Shown here piece by piece: positions 35,477-45,216 of a stretch of 64,000 nucleotides of DNA. The stretch's first letter is position 1, and each line of letters starts with the position of its first letter. Source of the DNA: Pseudohalocynthiibacter aestuariivivens (lineage in GTDB: Bacteria > Pseudomonadota > Alphaproteobacteria > Rhodobacterales > Rhodobacteraceae); the NCBI RefSeq assembly GCF_011040495.1, contig NZ_CP049037.1:806001-870000 (forward strand), written 5' to 3'. The notes beneath the pieces were generated by a model. The model saw only the letters and a program-made list of their open reading frames with translations, made no database searches and had not been told where the DNA came from. The translations under genes and the position numbers were made by a program.

Positions 35477-37756
35477 TCAGAGCAGCGCCACCTCGCACCA
35501 TCCCGACCGTAGTGGGATCGACCCGGTCAGCGGGTCGCATTCGCTAGTATCCATCGCTGGATTGATATTGGCCGCCATCGCATCGGCTTCGCCATAGGGG
35601 GCATCTGCGCTGCCCGGAACCCACCAACCATGCTGTGCGACGACCGTGCCGGGGATTTGTGCCGCGATTACCTTGGTCTGCGCCAGAAATCTGCCCTTGG
35701 GGGTTGTCACAGCCACCCATGCGCCGTCCGCAATCCCCCGCGCCTCGGCCACATCCGGGGCCATCTCTAGTGGCGGGTTCGGCTGCAACCGGCGCAATGA
35801 TGCAATGTTGCGGTGCTGTGAATGGCAATAGGTGACCGATTTTGCACTGCTCAGGCGCACCGGATACCCTTCCGGCGCAACCATGGCATCCTGCTCTCGC
35901 CAGACCGGCAGCGGCGGCAGGCCCGTGCGCCGTATCTGTTCGGAATAAATTTCGATTACCCCGCTGGGCGTGGCAAACCCATCCGTCTCGTGGGCGCGTA
36001 GCCGCACCTGCCCCGGCACCTCCACACCTTCGGGTTGTGCGCGCAACGCATCGATCGTCACCCCGGTATTGACCAGCAAATGCGCGTGCCCCTTATCCAC
36101 ATCGCAGTCAAACATGATTTCCGACATGCCCAGCCGATCCGCCAATGCCATCACAATCACCACGTCGCTGCGCGATTCCCCGATGGGGGCGACGACAGCG
36201 GGGCGCAACTGAACCCGGCGTTGCCCTTCCAACGTGGCGTCAAACCCGTGGCGCAACCCTTCGCGCTCCCACGAAGTCGCAGCAGGCAGCACGATATCGG
36301 CCCACTCTGCCGTCGCATTCATGAAGAAATCCGCATGCACATGCAGTTCCAGCGCCTTGAACGCCTCTGTTGCCAGATCCGCATCAGGCTGCGCCGCCAG
36401 CAGGTTCCCCCCGAACGAGATCAGCGCGCGCACGGGGTACCGCCCCTGCCCGAGCGCGGCGCGGTACACATCCCGCGCGGTGACCCAGCCCTGATTGCCC
36501 GGCCCGATAGGACGCGCCTCGCGCCCGACGCCCTTGGCCTTTTGCGCGTCACTCAGCAGGTCGAGGCCCGAGATATCGTTAAACGCCGCTGCCGCCCCCG
36601 CCACATTGCCACCGGGTTGTCCGTAATGCCCCAGAAGTGTGTAGAGGATCGCCATCGCCCTTTCGGTCTGGCTGGCCGTCCGGCTTTGCGCGACACCGTT
36701 CCATGCACAGTAACTCAGCGCCTCTGCCGCGCTCATCAACTGCGCCGCTTGTTCCAGCGCATCCTGATCAACCCCGGTTTCATCCGCGACACTGGCCGGA
36801 TCATGCGGCGCCACAACCTCTTGCAGCAGGCTCAGCGCCGTACGACAGCGCACACCGTTCACCGCTGCCGCGCCGAACAACGCAACCGGTCCACGCCAGT
36901 CCCGCTTCTGTCCGTCATAACCGACCACCCCGCCATCGGCACCGAGCGCTTGCAATCCACCCGCAGCATCGCGCAACAGATCACCCGTGTCCTCGCGCAC
37001 CAGCGCCGCCGCATTGGTCCAACGTGCCGTAAAGCCTGCGTCAAACGTCCCATCACGCAACAGGATATGGATCAGACCTAGCCCCAGCACCTGATCTGTG
37101 CCCGGTCGCAACCGCAACCAGCAATCAGCACGCCGCGCAAACAATGTCGCGCGCGGGTCCACGACAATCAGCTTCGCACCGCGTTTCATCGCGGCCTGCA
37201 TCTCGACCGAACGGGCCAGCCATGTCGCCGCCGGATTATGCCCCCACAGCAACATGCAATCGCTGCGCGCATAGTCAGGCACCCCTGTATCAGAGCCATA
37301 TGTCAGGCGACTGACATGATCTTTGTGCCAGTTGCAAATCTCGGTGCTGTAAATGTTGTTGGGGCTACCAAATCCGCGAATGAACCGCTCCACCCACGCG
37401 ATACCGTCGGACATATGTGTGCCGCTGGGCGTCGTGACCGAAAACGCCACCTGCTCAGCGCCGTGCTCAGCGCGAATGGCCCCCATTTTGGCGGCGATCT
37501 CGTCCAGCGCGGTGTCCCAACTGATCCGCTCCCAACGCGCGGGACGCTCGCCCTTAGGCGAGACGCGCCGCATGGGATGCGTCAGCCGGTCCGCGTGATA
37601 AATCAGTTCAGGTGCTGCGCGCCCCTTTGGGCACAGCTTCTTACCGCTGGGATGCCCCGGATCCGGGACGATTTCGGTCAGCCGACCGCCTTCGACATGT
37701 GCGATACAGCCACAGCGAGAGCGGCACTGAGTGCAAAAGGCGGGGATATTTTCCAT
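35477..37756 (-). CDS. Molybdopterin-dependent oxidoreductase (DMSO reductase family)
   Basis: 759 residues. N-terminal [4Fe-4S] motif C-x2-C-x3-C plus distal Cys (FCTQCRSRCGC ... LCPKGR), then bis-MGD domains (SFGGNLLAAQPDADLATEAF, ADIVLPAATSWEREG) and a C-terminal molydopterin-binding domain (HSQHRNIASLR, RGIADGAWVAV). No Tat signal is seen, so it is probably cytoplasmic. The substrate is unclear; no electron-transfer subunit gene is adjacent. It lies between prfB and mrcA with a REP-like palindrome upstream. Confidence 0.85.
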   Translation of the reverse strand: MENIPAFCTQCRSRCGCIAHVEGGRLTEIVPDPGHPSGKKLCPKGRAAPELIYHADRLTHPMRRVSPKGERPARWERISWDTALDEIAAKMGAIRAEHGAEQVAFSVTTPSGTHMSDGIAWVERFIRGFGSPNNIYSTEICNWHKDHVSRLTYGSDTGVPDYARSDCMLLWGHNPAATWLARSVEMQAAMKRGAKLIVVDPRATLFARRADCWLRLRPGTDQVLGLGLIHILLRDGTFDAGFTARWTNAAALVREDTGDLLRDAAGGLQALGADGGVVGYDGQKRDWRGPVALFGAAAVNGVRCRTALSLLQEVVAPHDPASVADETGVDQDALEQAAQLMSAAEALSYCAWNGVAQSRTASQTERAMAILYTLLGHYGQPGGNVAGAAAAFNDISGLDLLSDAQKAKGVGREARPIGPGNQGWVTARDVYRAALGQGRYPVRALISFGGNLLAAQPDADLATEAFKALELHVHADFFMNATAEWADIVLPAATSWEREGLRHGFDATLEGQRRVQLRPAVVAPIGESRSDVVIVMALADRLGMSEIMFDCDVDKGHAHLLVNTGVTIDALRAQPEGVEVPGQVRLRAHETDGFATPSGVIEIYSEQIRRTGLPPLPVWREQDAMVAPEGYPVRLSSAKSVTYCHSQHRNIASLRRLQPNPPLEMAPDVAEARGIADGAWVAVTTPKGRFLAQTKVIAAQIPGTVVAQHGWWVPGSADAPYGEADAMAANINPAMDTSECDPLTGSIPLRSGWCEVALL

Positions 37757-37801
37757 GCGGCCATGTTTGGCAACCAAACGTCAAAAGGCAAGCGAAACCC
37801 C

Positions 37802-37825
37802 GTAGGCCGGGCTTTAGCCCGGCAC
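37802..37825. repeat. REP-like palindrome
   Basis: After GTAG, GCCGGGCT (37806-37813) pairs perfectly with AGCCCGGC (37816-37823), two-base centre. Same head as the two units in the ilvBN gap. Lies between the mrcA stop and the molybdopterin gene start. Confidence 0.6.
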
Positions 37826-37833
37826 GTGGTCCG

Positions 37834-40350
37834 TCAGTACAGCCCACCCGAACTGATCGAGCCAAACGTCGCCTTCTCGCCCACCACGGCCGTATCTCCG
37901 GTCGAAGTCGTGACTTCCTTTACCGCCTCTTCGTCGGACTGAAACAACTCCAGATCGTTGCCCATGGCAAAGCCACCATCGTAGGCCAGCCCAAAGATCG
38001 GCTCTTCTCCGTCACGGAAATACTCCGCCACCACATATTGCCCGCTGGCGTTGTCGGGCAGGCGCGCGCCGGTATAACGGTCGATCTTGATAAAGTGGCC
38101 ACCCGGTGGCAGTTCAAACTCGCCACCACCGTATTTCGCGGTCGCCTTACGCATGAACTGGGTAAACACCGGCCCACACATGCCCGCACCATAGGCCCCG
38201 CGACCCAACCCGCGCGGTTGATCAAAACCGATGTAGCAGCCCGCAACGATGTTGCTGGTAAAGCCGACGAACCAAACGTCACGCGCATCATTTGTGGTCC
38301 CTGTCTTGCCCGCCACAGGTACGTCCAGACGGACGTTGCCAGCCGCCGTACCACGCTGCACAACGCCGCGCATCATCGAGGTCAGCTGATAAGCCGTCAC
38401 TGCATCAATCACCCGCTCGCGATCCGATACGATCCGCGGGCCGCGTGTGGGCGGAATATTGGGATCAAAACAATCGACACAGCGACGCGGATCATGCCGA
38501 TAAACGGTTTCGCCATAACGGTCCTGCACCCGGTCTACCAAGGTCGGCTCAACCCGCTCGCCGCCATTGGCGAACATCGCGTAGGCCGCAACCATGTTGA
38601 ACAGCGTGGTCTCTTCCGATCCCAGCGAGTTGGCCAGATATGGTCCCATATCGTCATAAACGCCGAACCGCTCGGCATAAGAGGCCACCGTTTCCATCCC
38701 AATCTCTTGCGCCAGACGAATGGTCATCAGGTTCCGTGACTGCTCGATCCCGGTGCGCAATGGTGTCGGGCCATAAAACTTGTTCGACGAATTGCGTGGG
38801 CGCCAGACCCCTTGCGGCGTGTTCACCTCAATCGGCGCATCGACGATGATCGTCGCCGGGCTGTACCCACTGTCCAGCGCGGCGGCATAGACAAAGGGCT
38901 TAAAGCTCGATCCCGGCTGACGTTTGGCCTGTGTTGCCCGGTTGAACACCGAATACTGGTAGCTGAAACCACCCTGCATCGCGATCACCCGGCCTGTGTT
39001 CACGTCCATCGCCATGAACCCGCCCTGCACTTCGGGCACCTGCCGCAACGTCCAGCGAATGAAACTGCCATCATTGCCCGTCATACGGCGCACATGCACG
39101 ACGTCGCCGACTTCGAAAGTCTTCTGAAAATTTCCGGGCAACCACGATATATCCTTGCGCGGCACCACTTGCGGCTCTGCATCGCTCGCAGGCACGCCCT
39201 CGATCCCGATGCTCAGGCTCTGATCCTCGATCTTCAGCACCACTGCCGGATACCATTGCCCATCCAGCTGAATGTCGCGCGCAACATCTGCCGCGCCTAG
39301 CGCCTCGCGCCATGCCTCTTCACTGGTCAGGCTTTCGGCGGGCAACGTGACGCCCGTGCCGCGCCACTTGCCACGCTGGCGGTCATATTCCTCCAGCTTG
39401 GATTGCAAGGCCAGCGCCGCCTCGACCTGCATTTCCGGGTCGATCGTAGCGCGCACCGACAGACCACCGGTAAAGAATTCACCCTCACCGAAATCACGGC
39501 TCAACTGGCGGCGGATTTCGTCGGTGAAATAGTCGCGCGGTGGCAGGGATTTCGAGAACGGCTCAAAATCACCATTTTGGACCGAACGCAGCGGCTGCGC
39601 TTTTTCCGACTCGTAAACGGCGCGAGTGATATAGCCATTTTCAGCCATTTCACGCAGCACGAAATCGCGCCGCTGTTTCAGGCGCTCTGCGGCGCGGACG
39701 GGATGAAAATCGCTCGGTGCTTTGGGCATGGACGCCAGAAACGCCGCCTCATGCGGGGCCAACTCGCCCAAGGATTTGTTGAAATAGGTCTGCGACGCCG
39801 CCGCAACACCATAGGAATTCTGCCCGAGGAAAATCTCGTTGAGGTACAGCTCAAGGATTCTTTCCTTGTCCAGCGTTTCTTCAATCCGGGTGGCAAGGAT
39901 GATTTCCTTGATCTTGCGCTCGATCTTGCGATCGCCCGACAGCAAGAAGTTCTTCATCACCTGCTGCGTGATCGTCGATGCCCCGCGCACGGTGCCGCCA
40001 CGAGTACGCGCCGCCTCGACCGCTGCCGCGACGATACCGCGCGCGTCATAGCCCGAATGCGTATAGAAATTCTTGTCCTCGGCGGAAATGAACGCCTCTT
40101 TGATCAGAACGGGTATCTCCTCGGCCGGGGTGAACAAGCGCCGCTCGCGGGAAAACTCGTCAATGATGCGGCCCTCTCCCGAAAAAATCCGGCTGATCGT
40201 CGGCGGAGTGTAATTGGCAAGGCTCTGATGGCTGGGCAGGTCGCGACCGTAGATATAGAAGATCGCGCCAATGCTCAGCGCAACCATCAGAAGGCTGAGC
40301 GTCACCAGCGTGAAAATCGACCCGAAAAATGTCAGCACTGATCTGAGCAT
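37834..40350 (-). CDS. mrcA: Penicillin-binding protein 1A
   Basis: 838 residues: N-terminal membrane anchor (~8-33), glycosyltransferase 51 domain with EDKNFYTHSGYD and GASTITQQVMKNFLL (catalytic Glu in the first), an OB-like insert, and a transpeptidase with SSFK near residue 480 (PGSSFKPFVY), SRN (IEQSRNLMT) and KTGTTND. It polymerises and cross-links peptidoglycan in the periplasm. Downstream of amiC, as is usual in alphaproteobacteria. Confidence 0.95.
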   Translation of the reverse strand: MLRSVLTFFGSIFTLVTLSLLMVALSIGAIFYIYGRDLPSHQSLANYTPPTISRIFSGEGRIIDEFSRERRLFTPAEEIPVLIKEAFISAEDKNFYTHSGYDARGIVAAAVEAARTRGGTVRGASTITQQVMKNFLLSGDRKIERKIKEIILATRIEETLDKERILELYLNEIFLGQNSYGVAAASQTYFNKSLGELAPHEAAFLASMPKAPSDFHPVRAAERLKQRRDFVLREMAENGYITRAVYESEKAQPLRSVQNGDFEPFSKSLPPRDYFTDEIRRQLSRDFGEGEFFTGGLSVRATIDPEMQVEAALALQSKLEEYDRQRGKWRGTGVTLPAESLTSEEAWREALGAADVARDIQLDGQWYPAVVLKIEDQSLSIGIEGVPASDAEPQVVPRKDISWLPGNFQKTFEVGDVVHVRRMTGNDGSFIRWTLRQVPEVQGGFMAMDVNTGRVIAMQGGFSYQYSVFNRATQAKRQPGSSFKPFVYAAALDSGYSPATIIVDAPIEVNTPQGVWRPRNSSNKFYGPTPLRTGIEQSRNLMTIRLAQEIGMETVASYAERFGVYDDMGPYLANSLGSEETTLFNMVAAYAMFANGGERVEPTLVDRVQDRYGETVYRHDPRRCVDCFDPNIPPTRGPRIVSDRERVIDAVTAYQLTSMMRGVVQRGTAAGNVRLDVPVAGKTGTTNDARDVWFVGFTSNIVAGCYIGFDQPRGLGRGAYGAGMCGPVFTQFMRKATAKYGGGEFELPPGGHFIKIDRYTGARLPDNASGQYVVAEYFRDGEEPIFGLAYDGGFAMGNDLELFQSDEEAVKEVTTSTGDTAVVGEKATFGSISSGGLY

Positions 40351-40461
40351 CCCGCCCCCAATTCACCTGTTTACGGGTTTCATATAGGCACCCGAACGCC
40401 TTGCGTCAAAAGGGAACGCGAACCCGGCTGCGCCGGTTTCCGCGCATCGCCCTGCTTTGTC

Positions 40462-41697
40462 TCACTGGCGTACCAGTTCTGCCGCTGCGGCATCCGCAAT
40501 CAACCACGCCTTGATCCCGTCACTGATGGCAATAGCCATGCGGTTGCGCCATTCAGGATCGGCCAGATTATCCAGATCGCGCCCGTCAGAGATAAAGCCC
40601 AGTTCCAGCAGGATGGACGGAATATCGGGCGATTTCAGCACCGAAAAACTGGCGCTGCGCAGCGGGCGCTTGTTCAGCGGCAGATCCATTTCTCGTATCC
40701 CCAATACCAGTGCGCGAGCCAACAGGTCCGCACGCGGCTGGGTTTCCATCCGGGCCAGATCCATCAGGATGTCCGCAACAATGTCATCGGTGCCCGTCAG
40801 GTCCAGCCCTGCCAGCAAATCGGCTCGGTTGTGGCGTTCGGCCAATGCCGCACTCGCCGCATCTGAGGCATCCGCCGACAAAACATAGACTGTCGCACCG
40901 CGCGCCGACCCCTCGCCCAGCGAATCCGTGTGCAACGACAAAAACACATCCGCCCCCGCTCGGTGCGCAATCGCCACCCTGCGCTCCAGCGAAACAAAGC
41001 TGTCATCGTCGCGGGTCAGCATCACCTCGACACCCCCGCCGCGCACAAGCACTTCTTTGAGCTGCCGGGCAAAGCTGAGCATCAGGTCCTTTTCCACCAC
41101 AGCGCCTGATTCCGCGCCCGGATCAATGCCCCCATGTCCGGGGTCCAGAACGATCAGCAACGGCGCGTCAGGATCGCGTGCAGGTCGCGAAACCGTCCCG
41201 TCGCCCTCCGGGATCACGTCCCAGGATGGCGCGGCAGGCAGGCCCGAACGGGCAGAGAATTCTGCGTCACTGACCCGTTTCAGCACCACGCGCAATGCCG
41301 CTGCTCCGGTGGCCTCGTCGACCCGCATATCTGCGTTTTGCAGCGCGAAAGGTCCTGCCAGATCAACCACCATGCGCGACCAGCCGGGACGAAATCCGCC
41401 GACCCGCACATCGGTTACATTGTCGGTTTCATTCAGCGCATCGCCGATCACATCAGTCCAGTTCACTTCGCGAAAATCCAACACGACGCGCGCGGGATCC
41501 TCCAGCGTGAACACGCGGTACGGCACCCCTTGGCTGAGTGCCAGATTGATCCGCACGTTATTCCGTGTCCCGGTGATGCCGCTTTCGTCGGTATCCAGCC
41601 GCGCCAACCCGCCGAATCCCTGTCCGCCAGCACCTTGCGCTGCCGCGCCGGTCGCCAGCCAGACTGCCGCCAAAAAGGTCAGACATACCCTGATCAT
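40462..41697 (-). CDS. amiC: N-acetylmuramoyl-L-alanine amidase (AmiC-like)
   Basis: 411 residues: signal peptide (MIRVCLTFLAAVWLATGAAA), AMIN domain (~30-130, RVVLDFREVNW), and Amidase_3 with zinc ligands His/Glu/His (LDPGHGGIDPGA, VEKDLML, FLSLHTDSL) and catalytic Glu in LLELGFISD. It cleaves septal peptidoglycan. The ATG at 41697 was chosen because it begins the signal peptide; the open frame to 41961 encodes unrelated sequence. Upstream of mrcA. Confidence 0.93.
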   Translation of the reverse strand: MIRVCLTFLAAVWLATGAAAQGAGGQGFGGLARLDTDESGITGTRNNVRINLALSQGVPYRVFTLEDPARVVLDFREVNWTDVIGDALNETDNVTDVRVGGFRPGWSRMVVDLAGPFALQNADMRVDEATGAAALRVVLKRVSDAEFSARSGLPAAPSWDVIPEGDGTVSRPARDPDAPLLIVLDPGHGGIDPGAESGAVVEKDLMLSFARQLKEVLVRGGGVEVMLTRDDDSFVSLERRVAIAHRAGADVFLSLHTDSLGEGSARGATVYVLSADASDAASAALAERHNRADLLAGLDLTGTDDIVADILMDLARMETQPRADLLARALVLGIREMDLPLNKRPLRSASFSVLKSPDIPSILLELGFISDGRDLDNLADPEWRNRMAIAISDGIKAWLIADAAAAELVRQ

Positions 41698-41776
41698 CTG
41701 CTCACTCACTCGCCATGTTTCAGGCCACGTCGCGGACCTGTTCGCGGTAAAGTATAGCATCTGGCGCAAGCGCGCA

Positions 41777-42928
41777 CTACCGCGCTTGCCGCGTCGCCAT
41801 GTAAACGGCCAAGCGCCGCAGCCCTTCGGCAATATCCGCCGTCGCACGCGCATAGGAAAACCGCAATGTGCCCGCCCCGCGCGCCGGATCGAAATCCAGC
41901 CCCGGCGTGACTGCGACGCCCGCATGTTCCAGTATCTCGGCGGCAAAGGCGCGACTGTCATCGGTCAGATGACTCACATCCGCATAGACATAGAACGCCC
42001 CGTCGGGGGGCGCGATGCGATCAAAACCGGCCTTTGGCAATCCCTCCAGCATCAGTGCGCGATTGGTACGATAAACGTCCATATTGGCCTGCAACTCGGT
42101 CTCGCATTCCATTGCCGCCAGTGCCGCCACTTGGCTGACATGGGGCGGGCAGATAAACAGGTTCTGCGCCAGCCGCTCGATCACCCGCACATGATCCTCG
42201 GGCACCACCATCCAGCCGACCCGCCAGCCGGTCATCGAGAAATATTTGGAAAACGAATTGATCACATAGGCATCATCGCTGATTTCCAGCGCGCTCACCG
42301 CCTTGGCCTCGTATTCGATACCATGATAAATCTCGTCACTGACAAAGCTGGCACCCGCTTCGGCGCACGCCCCCATCAGTGCCGCCAGCGCAGGCCGATC
42401 CAGCATCGTGCCCGACGGATTCGCCGGACTGGCCACCAACAGACCATCCAGAGCCAGACCCGCCATATCGTCGGGCACCGGTTGCAGGCGATTTTCCGCT
42501 GCAGTCTCGATATCGACCGGCACCAGATCCAGCGCCCGCAGGATTTGCCGATAGGACGGATACCCCGGCGCGCCGATCCCCACCCGCGCGCCCGTGTCAA
42601 AGAGCGCGGTAAACGCCAGAATGAACGCCCCCGACGACCCCGGCGTGACAATCACCCGCCCCGGATCAAGATCGAGATCGTACCACGTGCCATAGAGCTG
42701 CGCGATCCGCGCGCGCAGTTCGGGCAGGCCCAATGCCACGGTATAGCCCATCGCATCCCGGTGCATCGCCTCGGCCAATGCGGCCCGTGCGCCTTCGGGC
42801 GCCGGTGTACCGGGTTGGCCCACTTCCATGTGGATGATATGCCGCCCCTCGGCCTCTGCCCGCCGCGCAGCCTCCATCACGTCCATCACGATAAAGGGAT
42901 CGACCTGAGACCGGGTTGAGTTATCCAT
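41777..42928 (-). CDS. Class I/II aminotransferase
   Basis: 383 residues of fold-type I AspC-like family: HMEVGQPGTPAPEGA, GYTVALGLPELRARIA, SPANPSGTML, the PLP lysine in NSFSKYFSMTGWRVGW and the C-terminal Arg in LRFSYARA. Substrate not predictable; the short branch including PatA/DapX-type enzymes is likely. Divergent from the M48/TPR gene across 62 bp. Confidence 0.88.
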   Translation of the reverse strand: MDNSTRSQVDPFIVMDVMEAARRAEAEGRHIIHMEVGQPGTPAPEGARAALAEAMHRDAMGYTVALGLPELRARIAQLYGTWYDLDLDPGRVIVTPGSSGAFILAFTALFDTGARVGIGAPGYPSYRQILRALDLVPVDIETAAENRLQPVPDDMAGLALDGLLVASPANPSGTMLDRPALAALMGACAEAGASFVSDEIYHGIEYEAKAVSALEISDDAYVINSFSKYFSMTGWRVGWMVVPEDHVRVIERLAQNLFICPPHVSQVAALAAMECETELQANMDVYRTNRALMLEGLPKAGFDRIAPPDGAFYVYADVSHLTDDSRAFAAEILEHAGVAVTPGLDFDPARGAGTLRFSYARATADIAEGLRRLAVYMATRQAR

Positions 42929-42990
42929 GTCATTGTTCCTAGAGTGCTTGCACCTATATCCTTAATCACTCCACCCGCGCAGGGGCGTCA

Positions 42991-44316
42991 ATGCATCTCG
43001 TTCGTCTTCTTTCTGTTCTCTCGCTTCTGGCGCTCACGCTGGCCCAGCCCGCGCGCGCGCTGACACTGTTGCGCGACCCGGATATTGAATACGCGCTGAA
43101 ACAGCTCGCTGCCCCGGTGCTCAAGGCCGCAGGACTTAGCCCCAGCCGGATGAGCATCCTTGTCATCGACGACCGCAATCTGAACGCGTTTGTGGTGGAT
43201 CGCGACAATATCTTCATTCATTCCGGCCTGCTGCTAAAAATGCAAACCCCGCAGATGCTGCAATCCGTGATTGCCCATGAGGCGGCGCATATTGCCAACG
43301 GTCATCTGGTGCGCCGTCCGATCAACATCCGCAACGCGCGCACTGCCGCGGGGCTCGGCATGGCGCTGGCCGCCGCCGCCGGAGCCATCTCTGGCAATGC
43401 TCAGGCCGCCGCCGGGGCCGCTATCGGTATCAACAGCACTGCAACCCGGCTCTTTTTTGCGCATACCCGCGCCGAGGAAAGCAGCGCCGATAATGCCGCG
43501 GTGCGTTACATGGTGCGCGCCGGTCTCGATCCTTCTGGTGCAGCCGAAGTGATGGACATCTTTCGCGGCCAAGAGGCTCTGTCCGCTGCGCGCCAAGACC
43601 CCTATGCGCGCACGCACCCCCTGTCCGCCGACCGTTACCGCATGGTCAAACGCATGGCCGACGCCCACGGAAACAAGGTAAAGCCCAGCAACAACGACCT
43701 CTATTGGTTCGCCCGCGCCAAGGGCAAGCTGTCGGCCTTCAAGCGCAGCCCGAAATGGACCATCGCGCGCGCCGGTGAAAGCGGGTTCAAGGACGTGGGA
43801 TACATGCGCGAGGCCGTGGCATGGCACCGTCGCTCGAATTTGAAAAAATCGCTCAAGGCGATGGACCGAGCGATCGCGATGCGTCCGAATGACGCCTATT
43901 ATCACGAACTACGCGGCCAGATCCTGATGGAAAACCGTCAGTTCGCCGCCGCCACGGCCGCCTATGCCCGCGCCGTGAATGCCGCGCCCAACCACCCGCT
44001 TATCCTCGGCTCTTACGGGCGCGCACTGGTCGCGCAGGGCCAGATGAACAAGGCCTTGCAAGTGTTGGAAAAGGCACGCGCGCGTGATGGCCGTGACGGG
44101 CGCGTGATGCGCGATCTGGCAGTTGCCTATGCCAAATCCGGAAACAAGGGCATGGCTTCAATCGTTACCGCCGAGCGTTACGCGCTTCAGGGACGGATGC
44201 AGGATGCAGGCCTGCACGCAAAACGCGCCTCTGACCTGCTGCCACGCGGTTCTGCCGGTTGGCAACGGGCGCAGGATGTGCTCTCTGCGGCCAAAGCCGC
44301 CTCGAAAAGGAAATAG
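42991..44316 (+). CDS. Periplasmic M48 metalloprotease with TPR domain (BepA-like)
   Basis: 441 residues: signal peptide (1-23, LLALTLAQPARA), M48 core with HEAAH at about 95-99 (VIAHEAAHIANGH) and third ligand in EESSADNAAV, then C-terminal tetratricopeptide repeats (~300-430). The layout is that of BepA/YfgC, which checks outer-membrane protein assembly. Followed three bases later by a DsbA-like gene, fitting an envelope-quality-control operon. Confidence 0.88.
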   Translation: MHLVRLLSVLSLLALTLAQPARALTLLRDPDIEYALKQLAAPVLKAAGLSPSRMSILVIDDRNLNAFVVDRDNIFIHSGLLLKMQTPQMLQSVIAHEAAHIANGHLVRRPINIRNARTAAGLGMALAAAAGAISGNAQAAAGAAIGINSTATRLFFAHTRAEESSADNAAVRYMVRAGLDPSGAAEVMDIFRGQEALSAARQDPYARTHPLSADRYRMVKRMADAHGNKVKPSNNDLYWFARAKGKLSAFKRSPKWTIARAGESGFKDVGYMREAVAWHRRSNLKKSLKAMDRAIAMRPNDAYYHELRGQILMENRQFAAATAAYARAVNAAPNHPLILGSYGRALVAQGQMNKALQVLEKARARDGRDGRVMRDLAVAYAKSGNKGMASIVTAERYALQGRMQDAGLHAKRASDLLPRGSAGWQRAQDVLSAAKAASKRK

Positions 44317-44319
44317 ACC

Positions 44320-45066
44320 ATGATCCGTACGCTACTGACCACCGCAGCACTTGGCGCGACCCTCGCCGCCCCCGCCAATGCCCTCGACCTCTCCGAGATG
44401 AGCGATGCAGATCGCACTGCCTTTCGCGCAGAAGTACGGGCCTATCTGATGGACAACCCCGAAGTGATCTACGAAGCGGTCGCGGTGTTGCAGGAACGTG
44501 AGGCCGCAATGCAGGCCGCCAATGACGGCGATCTGCTGGCCGACAATGCCGACGCGCTCTTTGCTGACGGCCACTCTTGGATCGGCGGCAACCCGGATGG
44601 CGACATCACCATCGTTGAATTCATGGATTATCGCTGCGGTTATTGCCGCAAGGCCTTTCCCGAGGTCGAAGAGCTGCTGGCAGCGGATGGCAACATCCGC
44701 CTGATCGTCAAGGAATTCCCGATTCTCGGCGAAGCGTCAGTCGTATCCTCGCGCTTTGCGATCGCCACTCTGCAGGTCGCTGGGGATGACGCCTACAAAC
44801 AGGTGCATGAGGCATTGATCGACTTCAAAGGTGACGCCAGTGAAGTGGCGCTTGGCCGACTGGCCAGCTCACTGGGCCTCGATGCAGCCCCAATCCTTGC
44901 GCATATGGGCAGCGATGAAGTCACAGCCGTCATCGACGCCAACCGTGCCCTTGCGTCCAAACTGGACATATCCGGTACCCCCTCATTCGTCATGGGTAGC
45001 CAGATGATCCGGGGCTACGTTCCCCTCGAAGGCATGCTAGAGATCGTCGCCGAAGAGCGCAGCTAA
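44320..45066 (+). CDS. DsbA-family thiol-disulfide oxidoreductase (Com1-like)
   Basis: 248 residues: signal peptide (1-21), a helical leader (DRTAFRAEVRAYLMDNPEVI) and a thioredoxin domain with CGYC at 106-109 and the cis-Pro loop SGTPSFVMGS. Of the DsbA/ScsC-Com1 type with an N-terminal oligomerisation-like stalk. It probably acts as a periplasmic disulfide catalyst or isomerase. Co-transcribed with the BepA-like protease. Confidence 0.9.
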   Translation: MIRTLLTTAALGATLAAPANALDLSEMSDADRTAFRAEVRAYLMDNPEVIYEAVAVLQEREAAMQAANDGDLLADNADALFADGHSWIGGNPDGDITIVEFMDYRCGYCRKAFPEVEELLAADGNIRLIVKEFPILGEASVVSSRFAIATLQVAGDDAYKQVHEALIDFKGDASEVALGRLASSLGLDAAPILAHMGSDEVTAVIDANRALASKLDISGTPSFVMGSQMIRGYVPLEGMLEIVAEERS

Positions 45067-45081
45067 ATCATCTGAACACAC

Positions 45082-45119
45082 GTATTGCGAGAGACTGTAT
45101 TTCCAATCTATCGCAATAC
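45082..45119. terminator. Inverted repeat after the DsbA-like gene
   Basis: GTATTGCGA (45082-45090) pairs perfectly with TCGCAATAC (45111-45119), loop 20, starting 16 bp after the stop. A long-loop, AT-rich stem with no U run; a possible terminator or regulatory site. Confidence 0.35.
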
Positions 45120-45156
45120 ATTAACGCCGTCCCGGACCGTACGTCATAGTTGAGTT

Positions 45157-45184
45157 TTCAGACATTACTTGATAGACGTCTGAA
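45157..45184. promoter_or_regulatory. Inverted repeat TTCAGAC-N14-GTCTGAA
   Basis: A perfect 7-bp dyad ending 33 bp before the Sel1-like gene start, overlapping where its promoter should be. A candidate operator; no regulator is indicated. Confidence 0.3.
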
Positions 45185-45216
45185 CACCGTTTTGTGTTCC
45201 GGGGACGTCTTGCTTC

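Noticed and set aside
39403-40341. A 312-residue open frame antisense to mrcA
   Set aside because: Low-complexity shadow opposite well-conserved PBP1A glycosyltransferase sequence.
40928-42919. A 663-residue open frame on the plus strand
   Set aside because: It runs antisense to amiC and the aminotransferase, both of which have clear family motifs; the translation is Arg/Pro-rich and domain-free, typical of an antisense shadow in GC-rich DNA.
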